From positions 3,100,001 through 3,164,000 of the forward strand of contig NC_048555.1 in assembly GCF_902806685.2 (NCBI RefSeq): a stretch of DNA of 64,000 nucleotides, given 5' to 3'. The stretch comes from Maniola hyperantus. Taxonomy: Eukaryota > Arthropoda > Insecta > Lepidoptera > Nymphalidae. Below, piece by piece: positions 1-10,556 of this stretch. The position numbers were made by a program, and so were the translations under genes. The stretch's first letter is position 1. The number at the start of each line of letters is the position of its first letter. The notes beneath the pieces are model-generated. The model was not told the DNA's origin. It did no database searches and was given only the letters and a program-made list of their open reading frames with translations.

Positions 1-297
1 TATGATACCCCACTTGATATAATATTATTGTTATCTTACTTCGAAAATTTAAATTACTAGGTACTTAATTATTAGTTCATGACCACAATTTAATTTTTTT
101 TGTGTGGTGCAACCACAGATTCACAGTATTCAGATTTTTCCCCTTACGTCTGCTATAAGACCTACCTATCTGCCACATGATTCTAGATCAACGGGAAGTA
201 ACCCTGTAGGTTCCTTGACAGACCGACAGACAGACAACAAAGTGATCCTATAAGGGTTCCGTATTTCCTTTTGAGGTACGGAACTCTAAAAACGTGG
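1..297 (+). repeat. Interspersed repeat family A, 5' part cut by the window edge
   Basis: This matches the 3' two-thirds of a repeat seen more fully at 38785-39205 and again at 44235-44608, and reversed at 20529-21150. Shared landmarks are TATGATACCCCACTTGATAT, a TTTTTTTTGTGTG run, 'acgggaagta', a short GACAGACAGACA stretch and the tail 'ggttccg...ttttgaggtacgga'. It has no coding capacity. It is probably a non-autonomous SINE/LINE-tail family; the class is inferred. Confidence 0.6.
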
Positions 298-959
298 AAT
301 GGCATCCGATCTAATAATAAAAGTAAATAGTGAAATACCCAACCTTTAAAGTATAAAGGAAAAAGGGTCCACAGGTGTTCCTCAAAAGATGTTCAAAGCT
401 ACCGATTACTACTCGAGCGGCATGCCTTTGCCTTATAAAATAAAATAAAATTAAGACCTCTTTGTCACATTGAATCTCCACTGCCCTTTATCAAACGTTA
501 CAAGTCTACAAGCTCGTGACAAGCTCACAAGTTACATGTTACAAGAACTTTTATACAAGTTATTGTAAATTACGTTAATCAATTAATAATTTCCCAAGAC
601 TTGTGGATTGTATAAACTTGTATTTTTAATTTACAAGAAGTAGGTACCTAAGGACCCTAAGGTATATGTTGGTAAGATAGCAATTACGATACTAGAGGTA
701 TTTACTTACTATACTTACTCAAGTTAGGTACTTCTCACGTTCGGTTTTTTTTAATCCCGTCCAAACCCCCTTTATTCTTGGGGATAAAAGGTTGCCTATA
801 TAAATTTCCGGTAGGTAGGTACCTACCTATGCAATGCAAGCTACCTCTGTACCATACCAAATTTCATATGGGTCTAAATGACAAGATATGACCAAGCGAA
901 CAAAATTTTTCCCGTCCGCTATCTGCAAGGCCCCTCAGCGTTGCTCTACCTACATTTAT
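298..959. other. Upstream intergenic DNA, no gene seen
   Basis: AT-rich sequence with no convincing frame or repeat boundary. It contains one TAGGTACCTA-type palindrome near 812-830, a motif scattered through the window. It may hold distal promoter elements of the gene starting at 1294, but nothing specific is visible. Confidence 0.4.
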
Positions 960-1293
960 TGCACAACTGTTATAATATTATATGTACAGTGTATATAAAT
1001 ATCGAAATTGTACCCATAGTCGTGGCCCGAGCCCGTGTGTTGGTGTTGGGCCATGGCTCCATGAAACGCGTCGTCGAGTGGAGCGCAAGCGCAGTGTGTC
1101 GCGCAGCGGCCAGCGCTGAGCGCAGCGCAGTCGTGCGACGTGCAGTCGACGCGCGCATGCGCTCAGCGTTTGACGTGTGTTGTGTACGACAGATTCACGA
1201 TTAGTAGTGCTTGACGTTTCGTAACATTTGTGTAACAGTTTTTCAGTGAATTTTCCCATTTCTCATCTATTTTGAACAATAAATAATCACAAA
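960..1293 (+). promoter_or_regulatory. Putative promoter and 5'UTR of the wunen-like gene
   Basis: Immediately upstream of the first coding exon, base composition changes sharply. A TATA-like stretch (TATATAAAT, about 992-1000) is followed by a GC- and CpG-rich block at about 1020-1195 dominated by GCGCAG and GTCG words, unlike the surrounding AT-rich DNA. The block is open on both strands, as expected from composition, and I do not call protein from it. The 60 bases before the ATG are AT-rich and end in CACAAA-ATG, a good insect start context. The transcription start and any non-coding upstream exon are not determined. The promoter call is inferred from position and composition. Confidence 0.4.
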
Positions 1294-1405
1294 ATGGAGA
1301 GAAACGAACGTAAAACAAACTCTCGTGCCCATTCGATTACAATCGACCGTGATTCGAAGTTTATATTGCGAAAAGTTCTTATGGATTTCGCGATACTTTT
1401 TATCG
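1294..1405 (+). CDS. Wunen-like lipid phosphate phosphatase, coding exon 1
   Basis: This exon holds 37 codons plus one base. It starts at an ATG in good context and ends at a strong donor, G|GTGAGT. The peptide is hydrophilic and basic (MERNERKTNS...) and then turns hydrophobic (VLMDFAILFI), which is the start of the first membrane helix. The spare base joins with TT at the start of exon 2 to give valine, and the frame then runs straight into the LPP-family loop of that exon. Integral-membrane lipid phosphate phosphatases dephosphorylate phosphatidate, lysophosphatidate and sphingosine-1-phosphate on the outer leaflet; insect wunen proteins guide germ cells. The exon alone is not diagnostic; phase, orientation and fit to exon 2 support it. 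Paralogue identity (wun, wun2 or other) cannot be decided here. Confidence 0.72.
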
Positions 1406-2285
1406 GTGAGTATTTTGGTGATTTTATTATTTAAAATGTCATGAATTTTTAATGAAAAACGTAGTACATTTTACCGTCTTTATTTAACGACTTCATTCAG
1501 CACTGAAAAAAATGTTTTACAGCTATAAACAGCAGTTAACCTTTCTTCCTAGTTTCCTGTAGTGCGGTGACATTGATTCTAATTCAAGGCCGTTTCCAAC
1601 ATAATAGTAAAATGAATAGGTAGATAACGTTCTGTTCTAAATTCAACGGATGCAATTCGCGAAAAAGTAGAACGGAATAAGTGCCTGTTTTTGTTATCAG
1701 CTTATCAGTCGAAGTTATCAAAACTACAGAAAATTAACTATTTAACATAGTATGCTATCAGCACAGATATCAGTACCTACCGACAAAATAAACCGACAGT
1801 CGACACTATGTTCCCTCTGAAATCCTAAATAGGTACTAACCTACAACAATTTATTTCTCTATATTTTTACTACGGCTACCTACCCATTGGGCATAGCGTA
1901 TGTACGTATACCTAGGTACCTGCCTACCTTGTTAGCAAAACACCTTCTAGGCACTTATAGGCTTATAACTAGGTACCTAGGTACCTATTTAGTTTTTGTT
2001 TAATTTATGTCTACTTTGTCCTGTGGAGCCATGATTTCTGAAATAAGTAGGTAGGTACCTACCTAATTAAATCGCAGATTAGCCCAGAGCATTTTAAACG
2101 GCTTTAAACGTTCTAAGTTATTTAACTGAAATACTTAAGTCTAACCAGATGTGTACTATGGGGGTTTATTGAAAAGATGCAGGTTCACACTATGGTAGAC
2201 ACCATAGATTTTGAAAGATTTTTGAGTTTCAATGGGATATTTAAGCTGTAAATTGATATGTAGACCCATTGGTCTACAATCTACA
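1406..2285. other. Intronic DNA, no element recognised
   Basis: AT-rich, with repeated TAGGTACCTA palindromes at about 1905-1990 and 2046-2064. A short inverted repeat lies at about 2250-2293 (AATTGATATGTAGA paired with TCTACATATCAATT). No coding frame is supported. Confidence 0.4.
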
Positions 2286-2295
2286 TATCAATTCA

Positions 2296-2396
2296 AAGCG
2301 CAGGGAGCCACTGGATTCAGGCGGCGCAAGACCGTGGCGTGTGGAAGTCCCTACTAGAGACCTATGTCCAGCAGTGGACGTCTATCGGTTGATGTT
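2296..2396 (+). pseudogene. RTE-type LINE 3'-end fragment
   Basis: It matches the end of the better copy at 7960-8275: the stretch encoding WIQAAQDRG, then a tryptophan-rich end and the 'gtggacgtctatcggttgatg' tail. Only about 100 bp survive. It is not functional. Confidence 0.65.
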
Positions 2397-2790
2397 ATGA
2401 CCACCCTCAAAAGCAATAGCCGAGCCCAAATGAACAATGCACAAAAAGTGCACACTACGCAGTGTGCGATAAAAGAACCTAATTAATTGACACATGCACT
2501 TATCAACGGCTAATCAAATTAAACTCCGCACACATTTCCGAGTAGCGAGTAGCGACTGCTCGGCACATCACATCGTGTGATGAATGGGCAGCACTCGAGC
2601 CATCAATGCAGCCACTGTGCTCACTGGGAACCGATGAATTGATGTGAGTAAACTTTGTTAGTAGGTTTGGAGGCGATATAAATAACCAAATGTAACCAAT
2701 CACAGTTTTTTTGTTCCTCTAAAGACAGCCTATGTAATCTTCCGCGTCGTCGCTGATATGTCTTCTAGCGTGGCAATACACTGAGGCTGA

Positions 2791-2915
2791 GATCTATAGA
2801 GCGCACTTTGACTTAAGATTGAGTTAAAACGAGACAGATTTATGTGAAAGATCTAGTTCTGTCTCGTTTTAACTCTGTCTTAAGTCTAAGCTAAGTCCGA
2901 GTGCGATCTATAGAT
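2791..2915. mobile_element. Palindromic MITE, family B
   Basis: The left arm reads ATCTATAGAGCGCACTTTGA, then GAGTTAAAACGAGACAGA. The right arm is its near-complement, ending GAGTGCGATCTATAGAT. The arms are about 55 bp with a short loop. A sister copy lies at 15899-16034. Shorter relatives that start AGCCGCACTCAGAGTCGC are at 7588-7684 and 10422-10556. Non-coding foldback element. Confidence 0.65.
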
Positions 2916-3740
2916 TTCACACTGAATCCGTTGCATCGAGTACTTGATTGAGTCAGGGAATGACTGGTTTTTAAGATACGATCATTGGGAAAAGTACAAG
3001 TAGTAAGTACAAATCTCATCGTCGTTGACGTCATCGATAGACGTCCACTACTGAACATAGTAGGTATAAAATACTGTGATTTTCGGTATGAGCCGCCATT
3101 CCAACATCTCGGGAAAGTTAGGACCTCAACGTCCACGAACTACATGCTCTGCCCGTTGTCACTTCAGCTTCCAACTTGGTAAGCTATTTTAGTAACTCTA
3201 TACTTCTACGGATCTCTACATTTCTGATTTGATCACGTAGAAAAACTCCGAGCAATCTCCCCATCATCAGCCACTGAGAGACTCAGTTTTCTTATGAGGC
3301 CCATGTCTCACTGCATTATTTATACTTCACGCACTGTTCGATGATTTTGGTTTTCAGGCACTGCGCAATTTGGTCAAGTCATCTCAAAGTTTCTGGAATT
3401 CTGTCCAGCGTGTGGATGTGATATATATGGTAGTGACTGATCTCTGAAGCCTTCGGGTCGGAAATCGGGAGGCTAGAAAACGTCATATCGTACGAGCAAG
3501 ACGTTCTAATGAACAACTCATAGAAAGGCTTTTTTGAGCAATCCATTTCGCTACTCGCTGCTGAAGGATAGGTTTATAGTTCTTCAACAAACAATCGTCG
3601 CGCTTTTTGAAAACAGAACCATCAATGCTTCTGTGCCTGCTTGTGGAACTAATATGCCGTCGTAAACAATGGAATTACTGAAACAATCGCCGATAGAACT
3701 TAAGTGTAAGTAATTTAACTGCAGTCATCATCAAAAATCT
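2916..3740. other. Intronic DNA, nothing recognised
   Basis: There is no long frame with recognisable protein sequence and no obvious repeat arms. Short frames near 2891-3182 are not convincing. Confidence 0.4.
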
Positions 3741-4100
3741 ACTGTCTAGCGTCGTTTACTTTCAGAGCCTCGTCCATTTAGCCAAAACTTATAACCTTTC
3801 GGGTTTGTGATTATCAGCCTCATAAAACAGGTCATATCTGCTCCTGTCCTGTGTAAAATTCTGGTTAGATTGAGTAAGACCACTGTCTACTGTTGTTTAC
3901 TTTCAGAGCCTCGTCCATTTGGCCAAAATCTGTTGTGCGTGTGATAAAACAGGTCATATTATCTGCTTTTGCCTTGTGTAAAATTCTGGTTAGATTGAAT
4001 AAGATTACTGTCTACCGTTATTTATTTTTAGTGCCTCGTCCATTTAGCCAAAACTACTTAGTTACAACCTGTTGTGCTTGTGATAATACAGGTCATGTCG
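3741..4100 (+). repeat. Three-copy tandem repeat, unit about 125-141 bp
   Basis: Units begin at 3741, 3882 and 4007, each with ACTGTCTA. They share GCCTCGTCCATTTAGCCAAAA, a GTGATAA...ACAGGTCAT segment and, in the first two, TGTGTAAAATTCTGGTTAGA. The third unit is truncated. Copies differ by scattered substitutions and small indels, so the array is not recent. Each unit carries a pyrimidine stretch ending in TTTCAG or TTTTAG before GCCTCG, which resembles a 3' splice site. Confidence 0.75.
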
Positions 4101-4401
4101 GTTAGGTGCAACGAACGGAGGATGTGAACGGTGGGCGCAGTGAGCCGCCAAACAAAGTAGCAGGTAATTGCGGTGCCTGTCAAAACATCCGACGCGATTG
4201 CTGTCAGATTAACCGTATCCGTTAAGGAGCCTTTATATGAAGCGGCCACGATAGCGTGACAGCGGGCTGCGGGACGCTTTGGGGACGCTTCGGTGAGATT
4301 AAAGTAAACTGTCAGGTGATGTGACAGCTCGTTTGTCGCCAATTTTACTGAAATATCATATGCATACTTTTTTGGAATGTTTTGCGAAAAAGGATATCTT
4401 A

Positions 4402-4537
4402 GTGCGTGGCGAAAATCGGAACTAACGTTACCGTCAAGTGTTTCCTTTGTTCTTGTTTGAATATTCTAAGCCTTTGTTCCCAACAGCGCCCCCCTGTCAA
4501 TGTCATTCAAGTGCCAAGGGAGCCTTGTCGCACTGTA
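4402..4537. mobile_element. MITE, family E, one terminus lost
   Basis: This is the reverse-orientation relative of the complete element at 49471-49625. Shared parts are CGAAAATCGGAACTAACGTT, ACTTGA, the CAAAG/TTCTTGTTTGAAT stretch and the terminal GAGCCTTGTCGCACTGTA (here GGAGCCTTGTCGCACTGTA). The left terminal repeat is degraded. Confidence 0.6.
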
Positions 4538-4627
4538 CTTACGAGTACCTTCAAGGCAAGAGTGAATGGCATCTTCTAGGCCATCGCTAGCCTGTCTGCC
4601 ATCTCCTACCTAGACCTCATCATTTTT

Positions 4628-4790
4628 AGAGTTCCGTACCTCAAAAGGAAAAAAGGAACCCGTATAGGATCACTTCATTGTACGTCTGTCCGTCTATGTC
4701 TGTCAGTTATGCCAAACACATGGACAGACAGCGGAGGCTTAGTAATAGAGTCCCGTTTGGCACCCTCCTGGTGCGGAACCCTAAAAAATA
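4628..4790 (-). repeat. Fragment of interspersed family A
   Basis: It starts with GTTCCGTACCTCAAAAGGA and a TATAGGATCACTT segment, the reverse complement of the family A tail. It ends at a second GGAACCCTAAAAA, suggesting two family fragments joined or an internal rearrangement. Confidence 0.5.
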
Positions 4791-5117
4791 AACCGTCGTA
4801 ATAATGGCTGCCGTTGTCGGCCTCGCTTCCCGCCAATTTCATGATCATAATGTCAAGGAGTTCATTACCCAAAGAAAATTGTACATTTTTAACATGTCAA
4901 GTTGTTTTAAAAAACCACTGTCTGTAGTTAAGTACTTCAGTAATAATTGCATTCTGTTTATGATTTTTATTTGAGAGCAAAAATGTAGAGCGCAATATTA
5001 TGACAGCTCGTTTACCGACAATTTAAATACGTCAAGGATTTTTTACCGAGGTAAAAATTATAAGTACACTGCACTGCATTTTACAAGTACCATTTAGCAT
5101 CAGTCTTTATAGTTATA

Positions 5118-5258
5118 ATCCATACTTACTAATATTATAAATGCGAATGTGTGTCTGTCTGTTTGTCTGTCTGCTGTACAAAGGTAGCTTGCATCCCGGA
5201 AATTGACATGACTTTTATCATGATTTTTTTTCCTTTTAAGGTACGGAACCCTAAAAAC
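5118..5258 (+). repeat. Fragments of S1 and family A repeats
   Basis: The stretch from ATCCATACTTACTAATATTA through TGTCTGTCTGTTTGTCTGTC to GCTTGCATCCCGG is the start of the S1 family seen at 21785-22010. It breaks off into a family A tail (GGTACGGAACCCTAAAAA). Confidence 0.55.
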
Positions 5259-6143
5259 TGATCAAGTGCATATCATAACACTCGTAAGGTTGGGTTCTGT
5301 AGCCATACTAATTGGTAAAAACTTCAGCAGTCATTATTTCCCAGTTTACCAGTTTCTCAATTCTCCTTTTACCTTTGTCTACCCACTTTGAAATGTTTAG
5401 GTACACTTAACGCTTAAGTTAACTTAGTGTCTTAAGTGGAGAAGATATGAGCTTAATGCTTGTTATCTTTATGTACCAAACATGGAGCCCGCAACAATTA
5501 GCAGCGGGACGTCTCTGAAACCGCCTTGCGAGGGACAAAGATTAAACACAAAACAGATATCCAAGTTCTAAGTAGCATTCAAACAGAAAAGAAATAAAAA
5601 CAAAAGAATAAGTAAGCACTCAGTTAATTGGTTACTAAACTTGTCTTACCTAATTAAAATATTATGTTCAAAACGTATAACCCAAACTGAAATAATTGAG
5701 ACACTCATACACACAATCTCGCCATCCCTTTACCGTGAGTCGGCACTCGGCATAGATGAAACATTTAAGTACTTACTTAAAAACATGTTGAAAATGATAA
5801 GGTTTATTAAAACCATAATTTAAATGAATAATCAACACGCACAATTCAGTACCTATTGTGTACTGCTTAATTACTAACGCCCATAACCATAACTACAACT
5901 CATAATTGTATTTTCTGAAGCTATTTGCTAATTATTAATAACTTATTATAATATAATAATGGTCGCAAATTTTAACATTACAATTAGGTGAGTAATTAAA
6001 ATGTAATATATTATGAATTGTCATTTTGTTAACGATCGAATTAGGATGTATGTGATGAGATAAAAATGTGTGTATGTGATAAGGTAAAATAGTATCACTT
6101 TAGGATCAAGTTAAGACACTTTTCAAAATAGGGTAAAATACCT
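5259..6143. other. AT-rich intronic DNA, nothing recognised
   Basis: No supported frame or element. Composition becomes very AT-rich from about 5860 to 6060. Confidence 0.4.
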
Positions 6144-6312
6144 TATTCCGTTGTACACAATCTCTAAACTAAATTGACAGTTCTAATAATATCATACTAT
6201 CCTTTTCCTTTGCTATCCTTTTCTATAGGGAGTATTATGAAAGGAATAGCAATATTATATTCAGACCTGGCATTTTAGTACAGTTAGTTTAAAGATTGTG
6301 TATAACAGAATT
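6144..6312. mobile_element. Palindromic MITE, family C
   Basis: The left end TTCCGTTGTACACAATCTC and the right end GATTGTGTATAACAGAATT pair imperfectly. The interior has paired TATCCTTTTCC and GAAAGGAATAGCAATA segments. A clearer sister copy is at 14564-14715. A third, partial copy starts just downstream at about 6325-6420 (GCATACAATCTCTAAAGTAG). Confidence 0.6.
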
Positions 6313-6427
6313 AGAGCTACGTGTGACTAACTATGTTGCATACAATCTCTAAAGTAGACTAAAATGAGTGGTCTAAATATACTTCTATCCCTTACTTATT
6401 GATTAAGATCTGTCAATTTAGTTAAGA

Positions 6428-6640
6428 CTAGCTTATGCTCGCGACTTCGTCCGCGTGGACTACACAAATTTCAAACCCCTATTTCACCCTCTTAGGGGTT
6501 GAATTTTCAAAAATCCTTTCTTAGCTGATGCCTACGTCATAATAGCTATCTACATGCCAAATTTCAGCCTGATCCATCCAGTAGTTTGAGCTGTGCGTTG
6601 ATAGATCAGTCAGTCAGTCAGTCACCTTTTTCTTTTATAT
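6428..6640 (-). repeat. Interspersed repeat family S2
   Basis: It begins CTAGCTTATGCTCGCGACTT, continues through GATGCCTACGTCATAATAGC and ends in a CAGTCAGTCAGTCA run with CTTTTTCTTTTATAT. Other copies are at 9110-9525, 14272-14487, 12080-12313 and 41025-41195. Orientation is assigned relative to the CTAG end. Non-coding, short; SINE- or Helitron-like nature not resolved. Confidence 0.65.
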
Positions 6641-7587
6641 TATTATTATTATTTATTTATTATTTAATTAGAACGGCCATAAAGCCAATTACACTAATTA
6701 AACTACGAGTACAAACTAACATAAACATACTTACAAAAATTGTTCAAATTATAAATTTTAAAAAGCAAAATTATTCACAAAAGTGCAAGATATTATATTA
6801 TTATATTATCATATATTTAGATATTATGGAATTAGCCACAATGTAGTGTAAATAAGCTTCTTCACTCATTGCTTTAGGTATGTTACGATTTACGAAACTA
6901 TTTCAATGTCATAGCGAATAATGACTAAGGAGTGAGGATTTTGTAATCTCTGCGAGATAATTTAATCTTTGCCAAACGTCGGCTTTTATGTTCCCACGTG
7001 TTTTCATATCGGCGTTCAATATTTGTGGTAGGTACTATATCTGTACCACTTAGCCCGCCCTCTGCTTTTAATTGACGTTCTAAAATAGAACGTGGAACCG
7101 TGCAAAATGTATTATGTCGTATCTGCTGCAATATAACATACTATGTTTAGCAATTGACAGTAATATTGTATTTGAGTCCGAAAAACTAGAACCCAGAGCC
7201 TTTAAATAAGTTGCAGAAAAAAAAAATCATTAAGTAACCCATGGAGCTAGGAATCATTTTAGCTAAATAGTAATAATCAATTATCTGTGAGGTAAAAATG
7301 GATTTTTTTTAAATTGTACACCAAAATGTTGATTTCTTGTGTCACATTAAAAAAATCTTTTACCCTTTGCACTTTTTCTTAACGTTCTTTGGACTGATTT
7401 TTCAGAAATATTGAAAAAAAACAGGTGAATAGATTTGACGTTTTTTACGGATTTGCAATACACAATTTGTTAAAACATCCATTTATACCTTAAAAAAACA
7501 TTATCTGATTGAATGACGATCGAAAAATCGGCCCTCACTTAGAATAATTATCGTTTCTTATCTTCTATGACGTGTTTAGATATCTTT
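6641..7587. other. AT-rich intronic DNA, nothing recognised
   Basis: No recognisable protein sequence and no terminal repeats. Several homopolymer A runs occur around 7215-7500. Confidence 0.4.
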
Positions 7588-7684
7588 CAGCCGCACTCAG
7601 AGTCGCTTAATCGTTACTTAAGGCATTACTTATCCATACTAATTAATGCTTTAAGTAACGATTAAGCGACTCTGAGTGCGGCTG
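7588..7684. mobile_element. Short palindromic MITE related to family B
   Basis: It is a 97-bp inverted repeat: CAGCCGCACTCAGAGTCGCT at the left and its complement AGCGACTCTGAGTGCGGCTG at the right, with arms of about 38 bp continuing through TAATCGTTACTTAA. A longer sister is at 10422-10556, and a single right arm survives at about 63865-63892. Confidence 0.7.
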
Positions 7685-7959
7685 TTAGACTCCAAACCTT
7701 GGCGATAACCTCCTTCTGTCTTTACATTGGTCTCTATTTGCTTTTTCGATTAGTACGGAATACGGATGATTTGAGTTTTAAATTACAGTTATATAGACAC
7801 AACGAAACATCGCACCTTTACAACCATGTAATTGTAATATGTTTTCCAAATATTTGCTCAAATATGATGCTATATCATACTATTTTGTGTGACCGAGTCA
7901 TATCATTGTAGGTCTGATCATTTTATTATTAACTAGCAGACCCGCCCCAGTTTCGCTCA

Positions 7960-8275
7960 GCTATGCTTGGAGTTTCTCTACATGATCAAATCAGAAATGA
8001 GGAGATCCATAGAAGAACTAGAGCTGAAGTGGCAATGGGCAGGGCACATAGTTCGTAAAACCGATAGACGTTGGGATCTCAAGGTGCTGGAATGGCGACC
8101 TCGCATCGGAACACGCAGCGTTGGAAGACCTCCCACTAGGTGGACGGACGACATCAGACGAGCCGCAGAGAGTCGCTGGATTCAGGCGGCGCAAGACCGT
8201 GGTATGTGGAAGTCCTTACAAGAGACCTATGTCCAGCAGTGGACGTCTATCGGTTGATGATGATGAGGATGTTAT
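7960..8275 (+). pseudogene. RTE-type LINE reverse-transcriptase C-terminal relic
   Basis: Two frames are joined by a deletion. ATG CTT GGA GTT TCT (MLGVSLHDQIRNEEIHRRTR) gives way to a second frame containing KWQWAGHIVRKTDRRWDLK, then GRPPTRWTDDI and WIQAAQDRG. W-x-GH-x-x-R-x-D-RW and GRPPxRWxDD are typical of the C-terminal tail of RTE-type endonuclease-reverse transcriptases abundant in Lepidoptera. It ends with TGATGATGAGGATG, the trinucleotide tail usual for RTE elements. The catalytic RT and endonuclease domains are missing. Fragments of the same family are at 2296-2396, 22063-22190 and 61222-61375. It is not functional and is not a host gene. Confidence 0.75.
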
Positions 8276-8395
8276 TTAAGTAGGTACCTACATACTTATT
8301 GTAAGTATTTAGTTTTCATTTAGTATTTAGTTATATTCTTTGCATGTTGTACCGTATAAGAAAACGCAGATTCACGCAGAGGCTCCTTAATGTAA

Positions 8396-8838
8396 GGCAG
8401 TGGTCCGACCGCCGACGATGAACGGGAAACGAGTAGAACTAGAAACTTAAACGAGTTGGCGATCAGTGGGAAGCGAGTGTGTAGTTTCGATAGTTTTGTC
8501 GCCGGGCTGTAAGCGAGTGTGCAAGTGCGACGAGCGATTACTCGCGCCATTCACCCGCGGTCGCTCAGTCCTGTGCAAACCTGCGCGCGTGTTACATGTT
8601 CAAGCGAGCGAGCATCGCTGAACGAATATCGCTGAGCGAGTATATTTTTGGAAGCTCGTCGCTCAGCGACAAAACTATTAAGCGAGTCGTCGCCGGCAGT
8701 GTGAACAGTCAGAGAGCAACTTTTTATATATAATATGCATCTCTTTCGTTTACACGGAATGTACATTTATTGTACGTTTCTTGTGAGATAAAATCGCCGA
8801 TAGTTAGTCGTTTTCTCGCCGGCGGTCGGACCACTGCC
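8396..8838. mobile_element. PIF/Harbinger-like MITE, 443 bp
   Basis: The termini are perfect inverted repeats GGCAGTGGTCCGACCGCCG, and pairing continues weakly inward (ACGA...AAC). Both sides carry TAA, a 3-bp target duplication of the type made by PIF/Harbinger transposases. The interior is rich in GCGAGCGAGC-type words with several AGCGAG/CGCTCAGCGA palindromes and encodes no transposase. The superfamily is inferred from the duplication and the GG start. Confidence 0.65.
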
Positions 8839-9109
8839 TAAAGCTCCTCAAGGTAGTTAACCGTAATGCGTCAACTATTTTCCTTAAAATTAAAGTCAAA
8901 ACTACTCTAAAAGAATCGCGGTGTCCTTAAAATTATTATTCTTAAGGCCAGGGTCACGTCCATATTAGGGCCACGGCGATGCACAGGTCCATTATTAATT
9001 CAACGGTTGTTTTGTTGAATAAATTATATTCACTTCGGTCGCAGCGGACCAATTGAATTGAATGATTTATAATTTACTTGACGTAACATGGCGTCTGTAT
9101 TTATTGGTT

Positions 9110-9525
9110 ACTAGCTTATGCTCGCGACTTCGTCCGCGCGGACTACACAAATTTCAAATCCCTATTTCACCTCCTTAGGGGTTGATTTTCAAAAATCCTT
9201 TCTTAGCGGATGCCTACGTCATAATAACTATCTGCATGCCAAATTTCAGCCCGATCCGTCCAGTAGTTTAAGCTGTGCATTGATAGATCAGTCAGTCTGA
9301 AAGTCTACCCATGTACCAAATTTCATATAAAATGGTTAAACGGATGGGTCTTTAAGAATTCCGTGGGAACTCTATGGTTTTCCGGGATGAAAAGTAGCCT
9401 ATGTCCGTCCCCGGGGTGTAAGATAACTCTGTACCAAACATCAAATTCGGTTAAACTGTTTGGCCGTGAAAAGTTAGCAGACAGACACACACTTTCACAT
9501 TTATAATATTAAGTATGCAAGGATT
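9110..9525 (-). repeat. Long copy of interspersed family S2/S1
   Basis: It begins CTAGCTTATGCTCGCGACTT like other S2 copies. It then continues past GATAGATCAGTCAGTC into an S1-like half (CCGTGGGAACTCTATGG, CCGGGATGAAAAGTAGCC, GACAGACACACACTTTC, TTATAATATTAAGTATG). This shows S1 and S2 as modules of one larger element or a fusion of two. Confidence 0.6.
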
Positions 9526-10421
9526 TACTTGACGTAACACGCTGTGTTTTTATTCCAAACCAGTCTTTGACATCAAAGAGGAAAAACTTATCGATGGAAT
9601 GTTCTAGTTTTTCTAGTTTCCAATTAAATTCAATTGAAGGACTTATTAAATTAGAGGGAAAATTTCTTCCTTTTTGATGAGGAAAAAATTTATTTTAATA
9701 AACCAAATACAAATACAAATCATTTATTTGCTATTTAATACTAGCTGACCCGTAACAATTTCTCTTGAGAAGATTTTTTGGTAATCGGCCCATCCCCTCA
9801 GTATGGAATTTCAAAAAATCCGAACACCGGAACTATTTCTTCATTTTTTAACCGAAAGCCCAAATATCAATTTTCATGGATATATATCATATTTTTTGAT
9901 TATTATTTGAAATGCCGACGGTAAATTATTGTAACTACATTCATAATAATTAAAAATAGGTTACAAATAATTCTAGTACTATTACAACTATCAATTATGG
10001 GCATATACAGCATGTGCATATTATTATTTCAATATTGAGTAGATAGGTAGGTAAATATATCTACATATTTCGAGATATTTCATCAAAAATGGAAATGGTT
10101 AATAAAGAAATGGATGTAGCTATTAATTGCATCTAAATACGATACAAGGAAACGCAGGCTCTTTCCGCTCTTATTAAGTGTACATTTCACGGGATATATT
10201 ATACTCAATTGATACCGGAGACCTAAAACGATTCCATCCTGTGTGTGGGCGAATTCGTTGTTAGGCACTTTACTTGTATCTAGACCGGGCGCCAATTAAG
10301 TAAGGTGGCAGGAAGTGAATTATCTGTTTAGTACTATACCTAACTAATCTATGACTATGACCGTTTTGAGCTTAGAACCGAAAAACTTTATGGACAACAT
10401 TAAATACGTAGACTACATTAC
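9526..10421. other. Intronic DNA, almost nothing recognised
   Basis: A short CTAGCTGACCCGTAAC fragment near 9742 is an S1-type end. The rest is AT-rich and unassigned. Confidence 0.4.
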
Positions 10422-10556
10422 TAACAGGCGTACTCAGAGTCGCTTAATCGTTACTTAAGTTTAGTTAAAACTAGACGGAGCTATATCTCTCATATAAATC
10501 TGTTTCGTTTTAACTCAATCTTAAGTAACGATTAGCGACTCTGAGTGCGGCTGTTA
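10422..10556. mobile_element. Palindromic MITE related to family B, 135 bp
   Basis: Left TACTCAGAGTCGCTTAATCG and right CGATTAGCGACTCTGAGTGC are complementary. The loop region carries the family B words GTTAAAACTAGACGGA and CGTTTTAACTCAATC. It links the two family B subtypes: outer arms as at 7588-7684, inner arms as at 2791-2915. Confidence 0.7.

Noticed and set aside
878..1259. Overlapping frames on both strands upstream of exon 1
   Set aside because: They arise from the CpG-rich block, overlap in opposite directions and have arginine/alanine-rich composition with no domain.
3741..4100. CRISPR-like array
   Set aside because: Units are long, contiguous and diverged, without short identical repeats separated by unique spacers; the genome is eukaryotic.
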